64,000 bases of DNA, from contig NZ_BAOQ01000027.1 of assembly GCF_000344155.1 (NCBI RefSeq), positions 29,799 through 93,798 of the forward strand, given 5' to 3'. Source of the DNA: Gordonia paraffinivorans NBRC 108238. GTDB taxonomy: Bacteria > Actinomycetota > Actinomycetes > Mycobacteriales > Mycobacteriaceae. The number at the start of each line of letters is the position of its first letter. The stretch's first letter is position 1. Shown here in pieces: positions 1 to 9,110 of the stretch. The notes beneath the pieces were generated by a model, which was not told the DNA's origin, made no database searches, and saw only the letters and a program-made list of their open reading frames with translations. A program made the translations under genes and the position numbers.

Positions 1-1074
1 GGGGCCACCCAGACGCTGTACTTCGCAGCCTGGTTCATCCTGTTCGCGGCCATCACCATCGCCATCGTCGCCAGCGGCGCGGCCGGCCGCATGAAGTTCT
101 CGGCCTGGCTCGTCTTCGCGCCGATCTGGCTGCTGGTGGTGTACTTCCCGATCGCCCACTGGGTCTTCGCGGCCGACGTCGACGACGACTACAAAGGCGG
201 CTTCCTGCTGAACAAGCTGCAGATCGTCGACTACGCGGGCGGAACCGCGGTCCACATGAACTCCGGTGTCGCGGCGCTCGCCCTGGCCGTCGTCCTCGGC
301 GCCCGCAAGCGGCGTATGGAGCGTCCGCACAACGTGCCGATGACCATGCTCGGCGGCGGCATCCTGTTCTTCGGCTGGTTCGGATTCAACGGCAGCTGCG
401 CCCTCGGCGCCAACTTCCTCGCGCAGTCGGTCATCCTGAACACCCTGCTCGCGGGCTCGGCCGGCATGATCGGCTTCGCCATCGTCGAGAAGTGGCGTGA
501 GGGTCACGTGACCTCGCTGGGCCTGATCACCGGCGTCGTCGCCGGCCTCGTGGGCATCACCCCGGCAGCCAGCAGCATGACCCCGATCGGCGCCCTGCTC
601 GTCGGCATCTTCGCCGCCGCGGTCGTCGCCTTCCTGCTCAGCTTCAAGGCCCGCCTCAAGGTGGACGAGACGCTCGACGCGTTCATGGTCCACGGCATCG
701 GCGGCATCGTCGGCACCATCTGCATCATCCTGTTCGCCAGCGAGGTCGCTCCCGCCGGTGTCCAGGGCGTGCTGTTCGGCGGTGATCCCGACATCATCTG
801 GCGCGAGCTGCTCGGCATCGCCATCACGTGCACCTACTCCTTCGTGATGACCTGGATCATCGCGAAGGCGATCGACAAGATCATGGGCCTGCGGGTCGAC
901 GAGGAGACCGAGATGGTCGGCCTCGACACCACCATCCACGCGGAGACCGCCTACGAGATCCCCGCCTCGAGCGCGGGTCACGCAGGTGGCGGCCTGGGCG
1001 CTTTGTCGCCGGCGGTCGCGGCCGAGTCGGTGGAGAAGTCGATGCCGCCGTCGAAGCCGTCCGCTCAGGTCTGA
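1..1074 (+). CDS. amt: Ammonium transporter Amt, 5' end outside the window
   Basis: Integral membrane channel for ammonium/ammonia (and usually methylammonium). The reading frame is open from base 1, so the N-terminal membrane segments lie off the window; 357 residues remain. Family landmarks are present: DYAGGTAVH (Asp plus the first pore His), WFGFNGS, and DAFMVHGIGG with the second pore His. The last 60 residues form a hydrophilic cytoplasmic tail. A strong hairpin follows, so amt is probably transcribed apart from glnT, although both concern nitrogen. No GlnK (PII) gene follows in the window, unlike the common amtB-glnK pair. Confidence 0.95.
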   Translation, partial: GATQTLYFAAWFILFAAITIAIVASGAAGRMKFSAWLVFAPIWLLVVYFPIAHWVFAADVDDDYKGGFLLNKLQIVDYAGGTAVHMNSGVAALALAVVLGARKRRMERPHNVPMTMLGGGILFFGWFGFNGSCALGANFLAQSVILNTLLAGSAGMIGFAIVEKWREGHVTSLGLITGVVAGLVGITPAASSMTPIGALLVGIFAAAVVAFLLSFKARLKVDETLDAFMVHGIGGIVGTICIILFASEVAPAGVQGVLFGGDPDIIWRELLGIAITCTYSFVMTWIIAKAIDKIMGLRVDEETEMVGLDTTIHAETAYEIPASSAGHAGGGLGALSPAVAAESVEKSMPPSKPSAQV

Positions 1075-1122
1075 TCGGCCACCGACAGGACCTCCACGGA
1101 CACCGAGAAGAAACGAGGACCC

Positions 1123-1164
1123 GACCCGTGGGCTCGCCGAGAACGGCGGGCCCCCGGGTCTTTT
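1123..1164 (+). terminator. Rho-independent terminator after amt
   Basis: GACCCG (1123-1128) pairs with CGGGTC (1155-1160). Inner GGGC/GCCC and CGCCG/CGGCG pairs extend the stem, and TTTT follows. It separates amt from the glnT operon. Confidence 0.8.
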
Positions 1165-1271
1165 CGTGTCCGCCCTCCGGGCGACGCCCGGTTTGCCATC
1201 GGATGAAACAACCGCTCGCGGAACGACACTGACCGCTCACAGTTCGGAAACAGCGCCGAAACATACAGCCG

Positions 1272-1288
1272 GTCTACTAACGGTAGAC
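1272..1288 (+). promoter_or_regulatory. Perfect inverted repeat upstream of glnT, candidate operator
   Basis: GTCTAC-TAACG-GTAGAC lies 64 nt before the glnT start in an AT-richer stretch. Six-base arms with a five-base spacer suit a dimeric HTH protein. The XRE-cupin regulator at the end of the same gene run is the obvious candidate binder (inference). Confidence 0.5.
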
Positions 1289-1351
1289 AAAGATTCACAC
1301 GAGTGGACAACCCCGATAGGCAAATCCCAGAGTCGATCCACGGAGCGCAGC

Positions 1352-2710
1352 ATGACCATCAACGACACCACCGAGAACGCCACCCTCGCCGAGCTGTGCG
1401 CGGCCAACGACACCAAGTTCATCCTCGCGATGTTCGTCGATCTCCGCGGCAAGCCCTGCGCCAAGCTGGTCCCCGTCGAGGCCGTCGACGAACTCGCCAC
1501 GGAGGGAGTCGGTTTCGCCGGCTACGCGGTCGGCGCGATCGGTCAGGAGCCCAAGGATCCCGACCTCATGGCGATCCCCGACGTCAACTCCTTCCTGCCG
1601 ATCCCGTTCATCAAGGAGGGCCTCGCGGTCGTCCAGTGTGATCCGCACGTCGAGGGTAAGCCGTGGCCGTTCGCCCCGCGCAACATCCTCAAGAGCCTGA
1701 TCGCCCAGACCGCAGACGCCGGCTTCGAGCCGTGGGTGGGGGCCGAGGTCGAGTACTTCCTGCTCAAGCGCGCCGAGGACGGTTCGCTGGTCACCGCCGA
1801 CGCCGCCGACGACTCCGACCAGCCGTGCTACGACGTCCGCGGCCTGACCCGGATGTACGACCACCTCACGACCGTGTCGACCGCCATGAACCAGCTCGGC
1901 TGGAGCAACTACGCCAACGACCACGAGGACGGGAACGGCCAGTTCGAGCAGAACTTCAAGTACGCCGACGCGCTGACCACCGCCGACCGCGTCGTCACCC
2001 TCCGCTACCTGCTCTCGGCCATCGCCGGCGAGAACGGCATGATCGCCACCTTCATGCCGAAGCCGTTCGCCGATCGGACCGGCTCGGGACTGCACTTCCA
2101 CCTCTCCCTGACCAAGGGCGGCGAACCGGTGTTCCCGCAGGTCGGCGAGGACCTCCGCGGCCTGGGCCTGTCGGAGACCGCCTACGGCTTCATCGGCGGC
2201 ATCCTCGAGCACGCGCCGGCCCTGCAGGCCGTGATCGCCCCGACGGTCAACTCCTACAAGCGAACCGGCGCCACCGCGACCCGCTCCGGCGCCTCGTGGG
2301 CGCCGCGCAAGGCCACCTACGGCGGCAACGACCGCACCCATTACATCCGCGTCCCCGACGACCAGCGCGTGGAGCTCCGCGGCGGCGACGGATCGGCCAA
2401 CCCCTACCTCGCGGTCGCCGCGCTGCTCGGCGCCGGCCTCGACGGCATCAAGCGCAGTCTCGATCCCGGTGAGGTCGGTGCGGCACCGAGCCACGTCGCC
2501 GAGCTGCCGCTGACCCTGCTGCACGCGGTCGAGGCACTCGAGTCCGACGCGGTGGTCACCGGCGCGCTCGACGCCGCGATCCCGCAGGACTGGCCCGCCG
2601 ACCAGGCGACGGTCTCGACCTATTTCTCCAACCTCAAGCGCGAAGAGTTCTTCCACTGGCACTCGGCGGTCTCCCCCTGGGAGGTCGACAAGTACCTCAC
2701 CGCCTTCTGA
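1352..2710 (+). CDS. glnT: Type III-like glutamine synthetase / gamma-glutamylamide synthetase GlnT
   Basis: ATP-dependent ligase of the glutamine synthetase superfamily, 452 residues. The beta-Grasp part (about 15-100) is followed by the catalytic part: GAEVEYF near residue 130, NDHEDGNGQFEQNF near 190, GSGLHFH near 245, NSYKR near 300. The ATG at 1352 has GGAGCG just upstream; the longer open frame before it looks unconserved. Homologues beside glxBCD are either GlnT or gamma-glutamylmethylamide synthetase (GmaS), which joins glutamate to methylamine. The sequence alone does not separate the two. The context favours an amine substrate. Confidence 0.85.
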   Translation: MTINDTTENATLAELCAANDTKFILAMFVDLRGKPCAKLVPVEAVDELATEGVGFAGYAVGAIGQEPKDPDLMAIPDVNSFLPIPFIKEGLAVVQCDPHVEGKPWPFAPRNILKSLIAQTADAGFEPWVGAEVEYFLLKRAEDGSLVTADAADDSDQPCYDVRGLTRMYDHLTTVSTAMNQLGWSNYANDHEDGNGQFEQNFKYADALTTADRVVTLRYLLSAIAGENGMIATFMPKPFADRTGSGLHFHLSLTKGGEPVFPQVGEDLRGLGLSETAYGFIGGILEHAPALQAVIAPTVNSYKRTGATATRSGASWAPRKATYGGNDRTHYIRVPDDQRVELRGGDGSANPYLAVAALLGAGLDGIKRSLDPGEVGAAPSHVAELPLTLLHAVEALESDAVVTGALDAAIPQDWPADQATVSTYFSNLKREEFFHWHSAVSPWEVDKYLTAF

Positions 2711-2786
2711 CCCGGTACTCCGCCCCGGCGCCGGCAGCGGCGCCGGGACAGCATCCACTCCCCCTTCGAAGTAAAGGAATTCGACC

Positions 2787-3683
2787 ATGTGCGGAATCGT
2801 CGGATTGCACCTGCGTAATCCGGAACTCCATCCCCGTCTCGGTGCGATGCTCGCCGAGATGCTCGGCGAGATGCAGGACCGCGGCGCCGACTCGGCCGGC
2901 ATCGCCGTCTACGGGAACCCAGAGTGGGCCCCGCCCGGCCACGGCTGCGTCTCCCTCCTCGAGCTCGACGTCGTGCCCGACGAGGTCGCCTCGACCCTGG
3001 GTGCGGCCGTCGGCGTCCCGGTTGCCGCGCAGCTCGTCGACACCACCCTGGTCGTCTCCGCCCCGGTTCCCGCCGAGGAGCTGCTCGGCGCCGCCCGGGC
3101 CGCCTACCCCGATGCGCTGATCGCCGGCTTCGGCGCCGACCTGACCGTCCTGAAGGGCGTCGGCGCCCCCCGCGATCTCACCGAATCCTGGGGCCTGGCA
3201 CACGCTTCCGGCTGGCAGGGCGTCGGCCACACCCGCATGGCGACGGAGTCGGCGGTGACCCCGTCCGGTGCGCACCCGTACGCGGTCGGCCCGGAGCAGT
3301 GCCTGGTCCACAACGGGTCGTTCTCCAACCACGCCACCATCCGTCGTGAGCTCCGCGCCGAGGGCGTCGAGTTCGACAGCGAGAACGACACCGAGGTCGG
3401 CGCCCGGTTCGTCGCACACCAGCTCGCCGCGGGCAAGGACGTGGAGACCGCCCTGAAGGAGGTCTGCGCGACCTTCGACGGCTTCTACACCCTGGTCGTG
3501 TCCAACCACGACAGCTTCGCGGTCGTCCGCGACGCCATCGCCTGCAAGCCGGCGGTGATCGCCGAGACCGACGACTGGGTCGCGATCGCCAGCGAGTACC
3601 GCGCGTTGGCCAAGCTCCCCGGCGTCGAGAACGCCCGCATCTGGGAACCGGAGCCGGAGGTGGTCTACGCATGGACACGCTGA
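2787..3683 (+). CDS. glxB: Class II glutamine amidotransferase, GlxB/MgsA type
   Basis: Ntn-type amidotransferase of 298 residues. MCGIVG at the start puts the nucleophile Cys at position 2, and GVGHTRMAT plus AHPYAV and the VHNGSF loop are typical of the GATase-2 fold (about residues 130-190). It corresponds to the glutaminase part of glutamate synthase, here encoded separately. In the N-methylglutamate pathway the homologue MgsA works with MgsB and MgsC. An AAAGGAATT ribosome site precedes the ATG. It overlaps the next gene by 13 nt. Confidence 0.9.
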   Translation: MCGIVGLHLRNPELHPRLGAMLAEMLGEMQDRGADSAGIAVYGNPEWAPPGHGCVSLLELDVVPDEVASTLGAAVGVPVAAQLVDTTLVVSAPVPAEELLGAARAAYPDALIAGFGADLTVLKGVGAPRDLTESWGLAHASGWQGVGHTRMATESAVTPSGAHPYAVGPEQCLVHNGSFSNHATIRRELRAEGVEFDSENDTEVGARFVAHQLAAGKDVETALKEVCATFDGFYTLVVSNHDSFAVVRDAIACKPAVIAETDDWVAIASEYRALAKLPGVENARIWEPEPEVVYAWTR

Positions 3684-4420
3684 CCATCGACAACTCCCCT
3701 GCCCCTTTCCCCACCGACACGGCGAAGGCTGAGACGATGAGCCCCAATCACCACTTCGATCTCGCGACCACACCCCTGCGAGAGGTCAATTCCGCACTGC
3801 ACGGCGACATCTCGGGAGAGATCGTCATCGACAACCCGGCGGGCGCGCACGCCGTCGCAGCCGGTGTCAACGCGCCGGTGAAGATCACCGTCAACGGTCA
3901 TGTCGGCTACTACGCGGCCGGGATGAACCAGCAGGCCGAGGTCGTCATCGACGGCAACGCGGGCACGGGCGTCGCGGAGAACATGATGAGCGGCACCGTC
4001 ATCGTCAAGGGCAACGCCTCCCAGTCGGCCGGTGCGACCGCCCACGGCGGCCTGCTCGTGGTCGAGGGCGACGCGGCCGCGCGCTGCGGCATCTCGATGA
4101 AGGGCGTCGACATCGTCATCGGCGGAAACGTCGGCCACAACAGCGCTTTCATGGCGCAGGCCGGCCGCCTGGTCATCCGCGGCGACGCGGGGCACGGCCT
4201 GGGCGACTCGATCTACGAGACCCGCATCTACGTCCGCGGCGACGTCGCATCGCTGGGCGCCGACTGCATCGCCAAGCCCATGCGCGAGGAGCACCTCGAG
4301 GAGCTCGCCGGCCTGCTGAAGGCCGCCGGTTTCGCCGACGACGACCTGAGCGCCTACACCCGCTACGGCTCGGCCCGGGAGCTCTATCACTTCAAGGTCG
4401 ACAACGCTTCCGCGTACTGA
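3671..4420 (+). CDS. glxC: Glutamate synthase GXGXG-domain protein, GlxC/MgsB type
   Basis: 249 residues with the regular glycine pattern of the GltB C-terminal beta-helix (stretches such as GHVGYYAAGMNQQAEVVIDG, then repeating GN/GD turns to about residue 200). This is the structural subunit that in glutamate synthase sits between the amidotransferase and the FMN domain. The ATG at 3671 lies inside the end of glxB with GGAGG ten bases before it; an internal ATG at 3737 is an alternative. Overlap implies translational coupling. Confidence 0.88.
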   Translation: MDTLTIDNSPAPFPTDTAKAETMSPNHHFDLATTPLREVNSALHGDISGEIVIDNPAGAHAVAAGVNAPVKITVNGHVGYYAAGMNQQAEVVIDGNAGTGVAENMMSGTVIVKGNASQSAGATAHGGLLVVEGDAAARCGISMKGVDIVIGGNVGHNSAFMAQAGRLVIRGDAGHGLGDSIYETRIYVRGDVASLGADCIAKPMREEHLEELAGLLKAAGFADDDLSAYTRYGSARELYHFKVDNASAY

Positions 4421-4496
4421 CCCGCAGCCCGAACCTTTCGCGTATACCCCGTCCGAGGCGCCCGTCGACCTCGGACCCGCACACGGAGACATCATC

Positions 4497-5828
4497 ATGA
4501 CCGACAACCTCAGCATCGAGCAGCGCGGCCTCCGCGAATCGGCCACCTTCGACCGCACCACGATCGCAGCCATCCAGCGTGCCGCCGAGACCGGCATCTA
4601 CGACATCCGCGGCTGGGGCGCCAAGCGCAAGCTCCCCCACTTCGACGACCTGCTGTTCCTCGGCGCGTCGATGTCGCGCTACCCGCTCGAGGGTTACCGC
4701 GAGCGCTGCGACACCGATGTGTGGCTGGGCACCCGCAACGCGAAGTACCCGTTGCACCTGTCGACGCCGGTCACCATCGCGGGCATGAGCTTCGGCGCGC
4801 TGTCGGCCGGCGCCAAAGAGGCCCTCGGTCGCGGCGCGTCGGAGGTCGGCACGTCGACCACCACCGGTGACGGCGGCATGACGCCGGAGGAGCGCGGCCA
4901 GTCCAAGCACCTCGTCTACCAGTACCTGCCCTCGCGCTACGGCATGAACCCCGACGACCTGCGCAAGGCCGACGCCATCGAGGTCGTCCTCGGCCAGGGC
5001 GCCAAGCCCGGCGGCGGCGGGATGTTGCTGGGGCAGAAGATCTCCGAGCGCGTCGCGGCGATGCGGACCCTGCCCGAGGGCATCGACCAGCGCAGTGCGT
5101 GCCGGCACCCGGACTGGACCGGCCCGGACGATCTGGCCATCAAGATCAACGAGTTGCGTGAGATCACCGACTGGGAGAAGCCGATCTACGTCAAGGTCGG
5201 CGCCAGCCGCACCTACTACGACGTGAAGCTGGCCGTGCACTCCGGCGCGGACGTCGTCGTGGTCGACGGCATGCAGGGTGGCACCGCAGCCACCCAGGAG
5301 GTCTTCATCGAGCACGTGGGCATCCCGACGCTCGCCGCGATCCCGCAGGCCGTCCAGGCGCTGCAGGAACTCGGCGTCCACCGCGAGGTGCAGCTGATCG
5401 TCTCCGGCGGCATCCGCAACGGCGCGGACGTCGCCAAGGCGATGGCTCTCGGCGCCGACGCCGTGGCCATCGGAACGGCCGCGCTGATCGCCCTGGGCGA
5501 CAACGATCCTCGCTACGCCAAGGAGTACGAGGCCATCGGCTCGGCCGCCGGCTACTACGACGACTTCCAGGACGGACGCGACCCCGCGGGCATCAGCACC
5601 CAGGACCCGGAGCTGTCCGCCCGGTTCGACCCGGTTCTCGGCGGCAAGCGCCTGGCGAACTTCCTGCGCGTCATGACGATGGAGGCCCAGACCATCGCCC
5701 GGGCCTGCGGCAAGGCGCACCTGCAGCACCTCGAGCCCGAGGATCTGGTGGCCATCTCGATCGAGGCCGCCGCGATGGCCCGCGTGCCGCTGGCCGGCAC
5801 CGGCTGGATTCCGGGGAGTGGACTGTGA
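4497..5828 (+). CDS. glxD: FMN-binding glutamate synthase domain protein, GlxD/MgsC type
   Basis: 443-residue protein matching the central/FMN domain of ferredoxin-type glutamate synthase. SFGALSAGAKEALG near residue 100, GQGAKPGGGG near 165, VDGMQGGTAATQE near 255 and SGGIRNGADVAKAMALGADAV near 305 form the TIM-barrel substrate and FMN sites. With GlxB and GlxC it would transfer the amide nitrogen (or an alkylamine, as MgsABC does) to 2-oxoglutarate. Its stop overlaps the start of the flavoprotein gene by 4 nt. Confidence 0.92.
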   Translation: MTDNLSIEQRGLRESATFDRTTIAAIQRAAETGIYDIRGWGAKRKLPHFDDLLFLGASMSRYPLEGYRERCDTDVWLGTRNAKYPLHLSTPVTIAGMSFGALSAGAKEALGRGASEVGTSTTTGDGGMTPEERGQSKHLVYQYLPSRYGMNPDDLRKADAIEVVLGQGAKPGGGGMLLGQKISERVAAMRTLPEGIDQRSACRHPDWTGPDDLAIKINELREITDWEKPIYVKVGASRTYYDVKLAVHSGADVVVVDGMQGGTAATQEVFIEHVGIPTLAAIPQAVQALQELGVHREVQLIVSGGIRNGADVAKAMALGADAVAIGTAALIALGDNDPRYAKEYEAIGSAAGYYDDFQDGRDPAGISTQDPELSARFDPVLGGKRLANFLRVMTMEAQTIARACGKAHLQHLEPEDLVAISIEAAAMARVPLAGTGWIPGSGL

Positions 5829-7021
5829 GCGATCAGGTCTCGACCGCATCGGTCGTCATCGTCGGCGGTGGCCTGGAGGGCGCGGCCACCGCCTGGGCCC
5901 TCGGACAGCGCGGCGTCACCGATGTCGTGGTCTGTGAGCGCGACACCGTGGGCGGCGGCATGACCGGAAAGTCGTCGGGCATCGTCCGTTGCCACTACGG
6001 CGTCAGCTCACTCGCCGCGATGGCCGCCTACGGTATCGAGGTCTTCGAGAAGGCCGAGGAGATCTTCGGCACCGACATCGGCTTCCGGCAGACCGGCTAC
6101 GTCGTGGGTGTGGGGGAGGCGAACGCCGCGAATCTCCGCAAAAGCCTTGCGGCACAGCGAGAAGTCGGTGTCCAGACCGAGGAGATCGACGCCGCCGAGG
6201 TCGCCGCGCTGTGGCCGGCGGCCGATCTCGAGCCCTTCGCGGCCTTCGGCTGGGAGGAACGCGGCGGATACGGCGACGCCTATCAGACCGCCCAGGCGTT
6301 CGCCGCGGCCGCCCGCTCCACCGGGATCAAGATCCGCCAGGGCACCGCGGTGAGCGAACTCGTCGTCGACGGGGACCGCGTCACCGGGGTCCGCCTGGCC
6401 GACGGATCGACGATCTCGGCCGACACCGTCGTCGTGGCGACGGGCGTGTGGACCAAGCCGTTCCTCGCGCGGCACGGCATCGACGTGCCGATCTCGGTGC
6501 ACCGCGAACAGATCATGATGATCCACCCGGGCGAGGATCTCGGACAGGTCCCGGTCTTCTCCGACCTGGTGTCGCTGCAATACGTCCGTCCGGACGTCCG
6601 CGGCGAGATCCTGTTCGGCAACAGCGATCTGAAGGAGTTGGAGATCGCCGACCCGGACAGCTACAGCAACCAGGTCACCGGCGATTTCATCGATCTGACC
6701 GTCGAGAAGGTCGGCACGCGTTTCCCCGGCTTCACCGAGCCGACGATCACGACGAGCTACGCCGGCTGCTACGACGTGACGCCGGACTGGAATCCGATCA
6801 TCTCCCGCGGCCCGCTCGACGGCCTGGTGCTGGCCTGCGGATTCAGCGGGCACGGGTTCAAGATCTCGCCCGCCGTGGGTCGCCTCGTCGCCGATCTCGT
6901 CGTCGACGGGCACAGCTCGGACCCGCGGATCCCGGAGTCGGACTTCCGATACACGCGATTCGCCGAGGACGACCTGCTCAAGACGAGGTTCCCGTACGTG
7001 GGGGCGGGCGAGATGCGCTGA
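5825..7021 (+). CDS. FAD-dependent oxidoreductase, sarcosine oxidase beta/DAO family
   Basis: 398 residues. The N-terminal dinucleotide site VIVGGGLEGAATA is followed by SSGIVRCHYG. A second conserved stretch, CGFSGHGFKISPAVG near residue 340, matches the C-terminal FAD motif of the D-amino-acid/sarcosine oxidase family. The GTG start overlaps glxD (GTGA), so it is translated with the glx genes. In the N-methylglutamate pathway the analogous step is N-methylglutamate dehydrogenase, whose MgdA resembles this protein; the other Mgd subunits are absent here. Substrate unknown; an N-alkyl amino acid made by GlxBCD is the natural guess. Confidence 0.85.
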   Translation: MSDQVSTASVVIVGGGLEGAATAWALGQRGVTDVVVCERDTVGGGMTGKSSGIVRCHYGVSSLAAMAAYGIEVFEKAEEIFGTDIGFRQTGYVVGVGEANAANLRKSLAAQREVGVQTEEIDAAEVAALWPAADLEPFAAFGWEERGGYGDAYQTAQAFAAAARSTGIKIRQGTAVSELVVDGDRVTGVRLADGSTISADTVVVATGVWTKPFLARHGIDVPISVHREQIMMIHPGEDLGQVPVFSDLVSLQYVRPDVRGEILFGNSDLKELEIADPDSYSNQVTGDFIDLTVEKVGTRFPGFTEPTITTSYAGCYDVTPDWNPIISRGPLDGLVLACGFSGHGFKISPAVGRLVADLVVDGHSSDPRIPESDFRYTRFAEDDLLKTRFPYVGAGEMR

Positions 7022-7062
7022 GCGTCCTGTGACGGGCGTCGACCGACGAAAGGACGCGAACC

Positions 7063-7755
7063 ATGTGTCAACTGACAGTGAACGAGCTCGCGCATTATGG
7101 TGGCGGGGTGACCGACGAGGAACTGATCCGGAACCAGTCCGGCATCGCTCGGGAACGGCCGGTGGATCAGTCGGTCGAGGAGCTCGAGCTGGAGACGGCG
7201 ATCGCGCACAACGTGCGCCGACTCCGGCGGCAGCAGGGACTGTCGGTGGGCGACATGGCCTCTCGGGTCGGCATCTCCAAGGCGATGCTCTCGAAGATCG
7301 AGAACGCCCAGACCTCGTGCAGCCTGAGCACCCTCGCCCGCCTCGCCCAGGCCTTCGACGTCTCGGTGACGTCGTTGTTCCGCGGCGCGGAGATGGAGCG
7401 GTCGGCCGTCTTCGTGAAGGCGGGCGAGGGATCGGCGATCATCCGCGAGGGTTCACGCGAGGGTCACGAGTACGAGTTGCTCGGTTCCCTTCGGGGAGAA
7501 CACAAGCGACTCGAGTGCCTGCTGGTGACCCTCACCGAGAAGTCGGTGACGCAGCCTCTGTTCCAGCACGCCGGTACCGAATTCCTGTACGTCCTCGAGG
7601 GCGTGATGGACTACGCGCACAGCCGCTCGGTGTACCGGATGCACCCGGGGGACGCACTCCAGCTCGACGGAGAGGGAGCGCACGGGCCGGTCGAACTGGT
7701 CGAACTGCCCGTGCGCTTCCTCTCGGTCATCGCGTTCCCGGATTCCGCCGTCTGA
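7063..7755 (+). CDS. XRE-family regulator with C-terminal cupin domain
   Basis: 230-residue DNA-binding protein. The helix-turn-helix at about residues 47-100 (GLSVGDMASRVGISKAMLSKIE) is followed by a cupin barrel (HAGTEFLYVLEGVMDY, then MHPGDALQLDGEGAHGP) that would sense a small ligand. GAAAGGA before the ATG at 7063 supports this start; a GTG at 7108 is possible. It follows the flavoprotein by 41 nt on the same strand, so it is probably the local regulator of the amine/glutamate operon and the likely reader of the palindrome at 1272. Confidence 0.88.
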   Translation: MCQLTVNELAHYGGGVTDEELIRNQSGIARERPVDQSVEELELETAIAHNVRRLRRQQGLSVGDMASRVGISKAMLSKIENAQTSCSLSTLARLAQAFDVSVTSLFRGAEMERSAVFVKAGEGSAIIREGSREGHEYELLGSLRGEHKRLECLLVTLTEKSVTQPLFQHAGTEFLYVLEGVMDYAHSRSVYRMHPGDALQLDGEGAHGPVELVELPVRFLSVIAFPDSAV

Positions 7756-7771
7756 CGCGGGTTTCGCTTGC

Positions 7772-9046
7772 TCAGAACTCCTCGGCGCCGATGAGGGCCG
7801 CGTCCTCGGCGACCTTGCGCTTCTTGGTCCGCACCATCGCCACCGCACCGAGCGCGACGGCGCAGTAGCCGACGGCGAACCACCACGGCGCGACCTCGCC
7901 GAACCACTCGGCCAGGTAGGAGACCAGCACCGCGGCGATGGCGGCACCCGCCCAGCGCAGGAAGCTGAAGCCGGCACTGGACACCGACCGCGGGGTGTCG
8001 GTTCCGCCCGACGCCATGGCCAGGTCGGTGAACAGGGTGTTGAGGATGCCCGACGGCAGGCCGGACAGGACGACGGCGAGGCCGATGAGCCAGACCTCGC
8101 CGGTCAGGGTCCCGATCCCGGCGAGCGCCATCACGACGCCGTAGCCGGTGATCGCGGTGAGGACTCCGCCCTTCTCGCCGATCGCCCGGGCCAGCGGTGT
8201 GGCCAGGAAGACTCCGGCGACGGCGGTCAGCAGACCCCAGCCGAAGAAGATCATGCCGGCGTGGATCGGGCGCAGTCCCATGGCGATCGGGGCCCACGCG
8301 ATGACCGTGAACAGCGCGCCGGTGTAGAACGCGGACCCGATGCCGGCGATGGTCAGGGTGCGGTTCTTGAGGGCCTTGAGCGGGTCGCTGATCCGCACCG
8401 GGGTGCGGGTGGCACGCGGGGAGTCGGCGGGAAGCATGATCGCGCACAGGATGGCGCCGATGAGCATCAGCAGTGCGGTGCCGCCGAACGGTGCGCGCCA
8501 GGTCCACTCACCGAGCGTCGCGCCGAGAAGGGGGCCGACGGCCAGGCCGATGCCGAGCGCGGCCTCGTACATCATGATCGCGCCGTGGCGGTCGCCTTTG
8601 GCGGAGGAGACGATGAAGGCCAGGGCGGTGGCGAGGAACAGCGCGTTGCCGAGACCCCACAGCACGCGGAGTGCGATGAGCTGGTCGATGTCGCCGGCGA
8701 GGACCGAGATGCCGGAGGCGAGGACGATGCACACCAATCCGACGGTGAGCGTGCGCTTGGGGCCGAAGCGGTAGGCCGACCAGCCGGTCACGAGCATCGC
8801 CACACACTGGACGCCGACGTACACGCCGAACAGCAGCGTGAGCTTGTTCGGGGGAGCGTTGAGCGCCTCGGCGATGCTGTGCAGGATCGGGTCGACGAGG
8901 CCGATGCCCATGAACGCGATGGTGGCCGCGAAGGCGGTGATCCACACGGCACGTGGTTGCTGGCGGAACATGGCGAGCATCGAGGAGGGCTCGTCGTGCG
9001 CGGCCTGTGGTGCGGCCGACGCGGGTGTGCGGTCGGTGACGGTCAT
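7772..9046 (-). CDS. MFS drug-efflux-type transporter
   Basis: 424 residues with about twelve hydrophobic segments and a hydrophilic N-terminus of about 35 residues. MFS loop motifs are present (YRFGPKRTLTVG after TM2; RVLWGLGNAL in TM4; GPLLGATLGEWTWRAPF in TM5). This is the proton-antiport (DHA1-like) type. The gene follows marR on the same strand with a 64-nt gap, the usual arrangement of an efflux pump controlled by its own MarR repressor. Substrate cannot be read from sequence. Confidence 0.88.
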   Translation of the reverse strand: MTVTDRTPASAAPQAAHDEPSSMLAMFRQQPRAVWITAFAATIAFMGIGLVDPILHSIAEALNAPPNKLTLLFGVYVGVQCVAMLVTGWSAYRFGPKRTLTVGLVCIVLASGISVLAGDIDQLIALRVLWGLGNALFLATALAFIVSSAKGDRHGAIMMYEAALGIGLAVGPLLGATLGEWTWRAPFGGTALLMLIGAILCAIMLPADSPRATRTPVRISDPLKALKNRTLTIAGIGSAFYTGALFTVIAWAPIAMGLRPIHAGMIFFGWGLLTAVAGVFLATPLARAIGEKGGVLTAITGYGVVMALAGIGTLTGEVWLIGLAVVLSGLPSGILNTLFTDLAMASGGTDTPRSVSSAGFSFLRWAGAAIAAVLVSYLAEWFGEVAPWWFAVGYCAVALGAVAMVRTKKRKVAEDAALIGAEEF

Positions 9047-9110
9047 GGGAAAGAGGTCCTCTGGGTCGGGGCTGTCTTGACAGGGCGGCAGACCGGGACG
9101 CGACGTCCGG

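Noticed and set aside
1295..2902. 535-codon open frame opposite glnT
   Set aside because: Antisense of glnT and the glxB start; protein is low-complexity Gly/Val/Arg.
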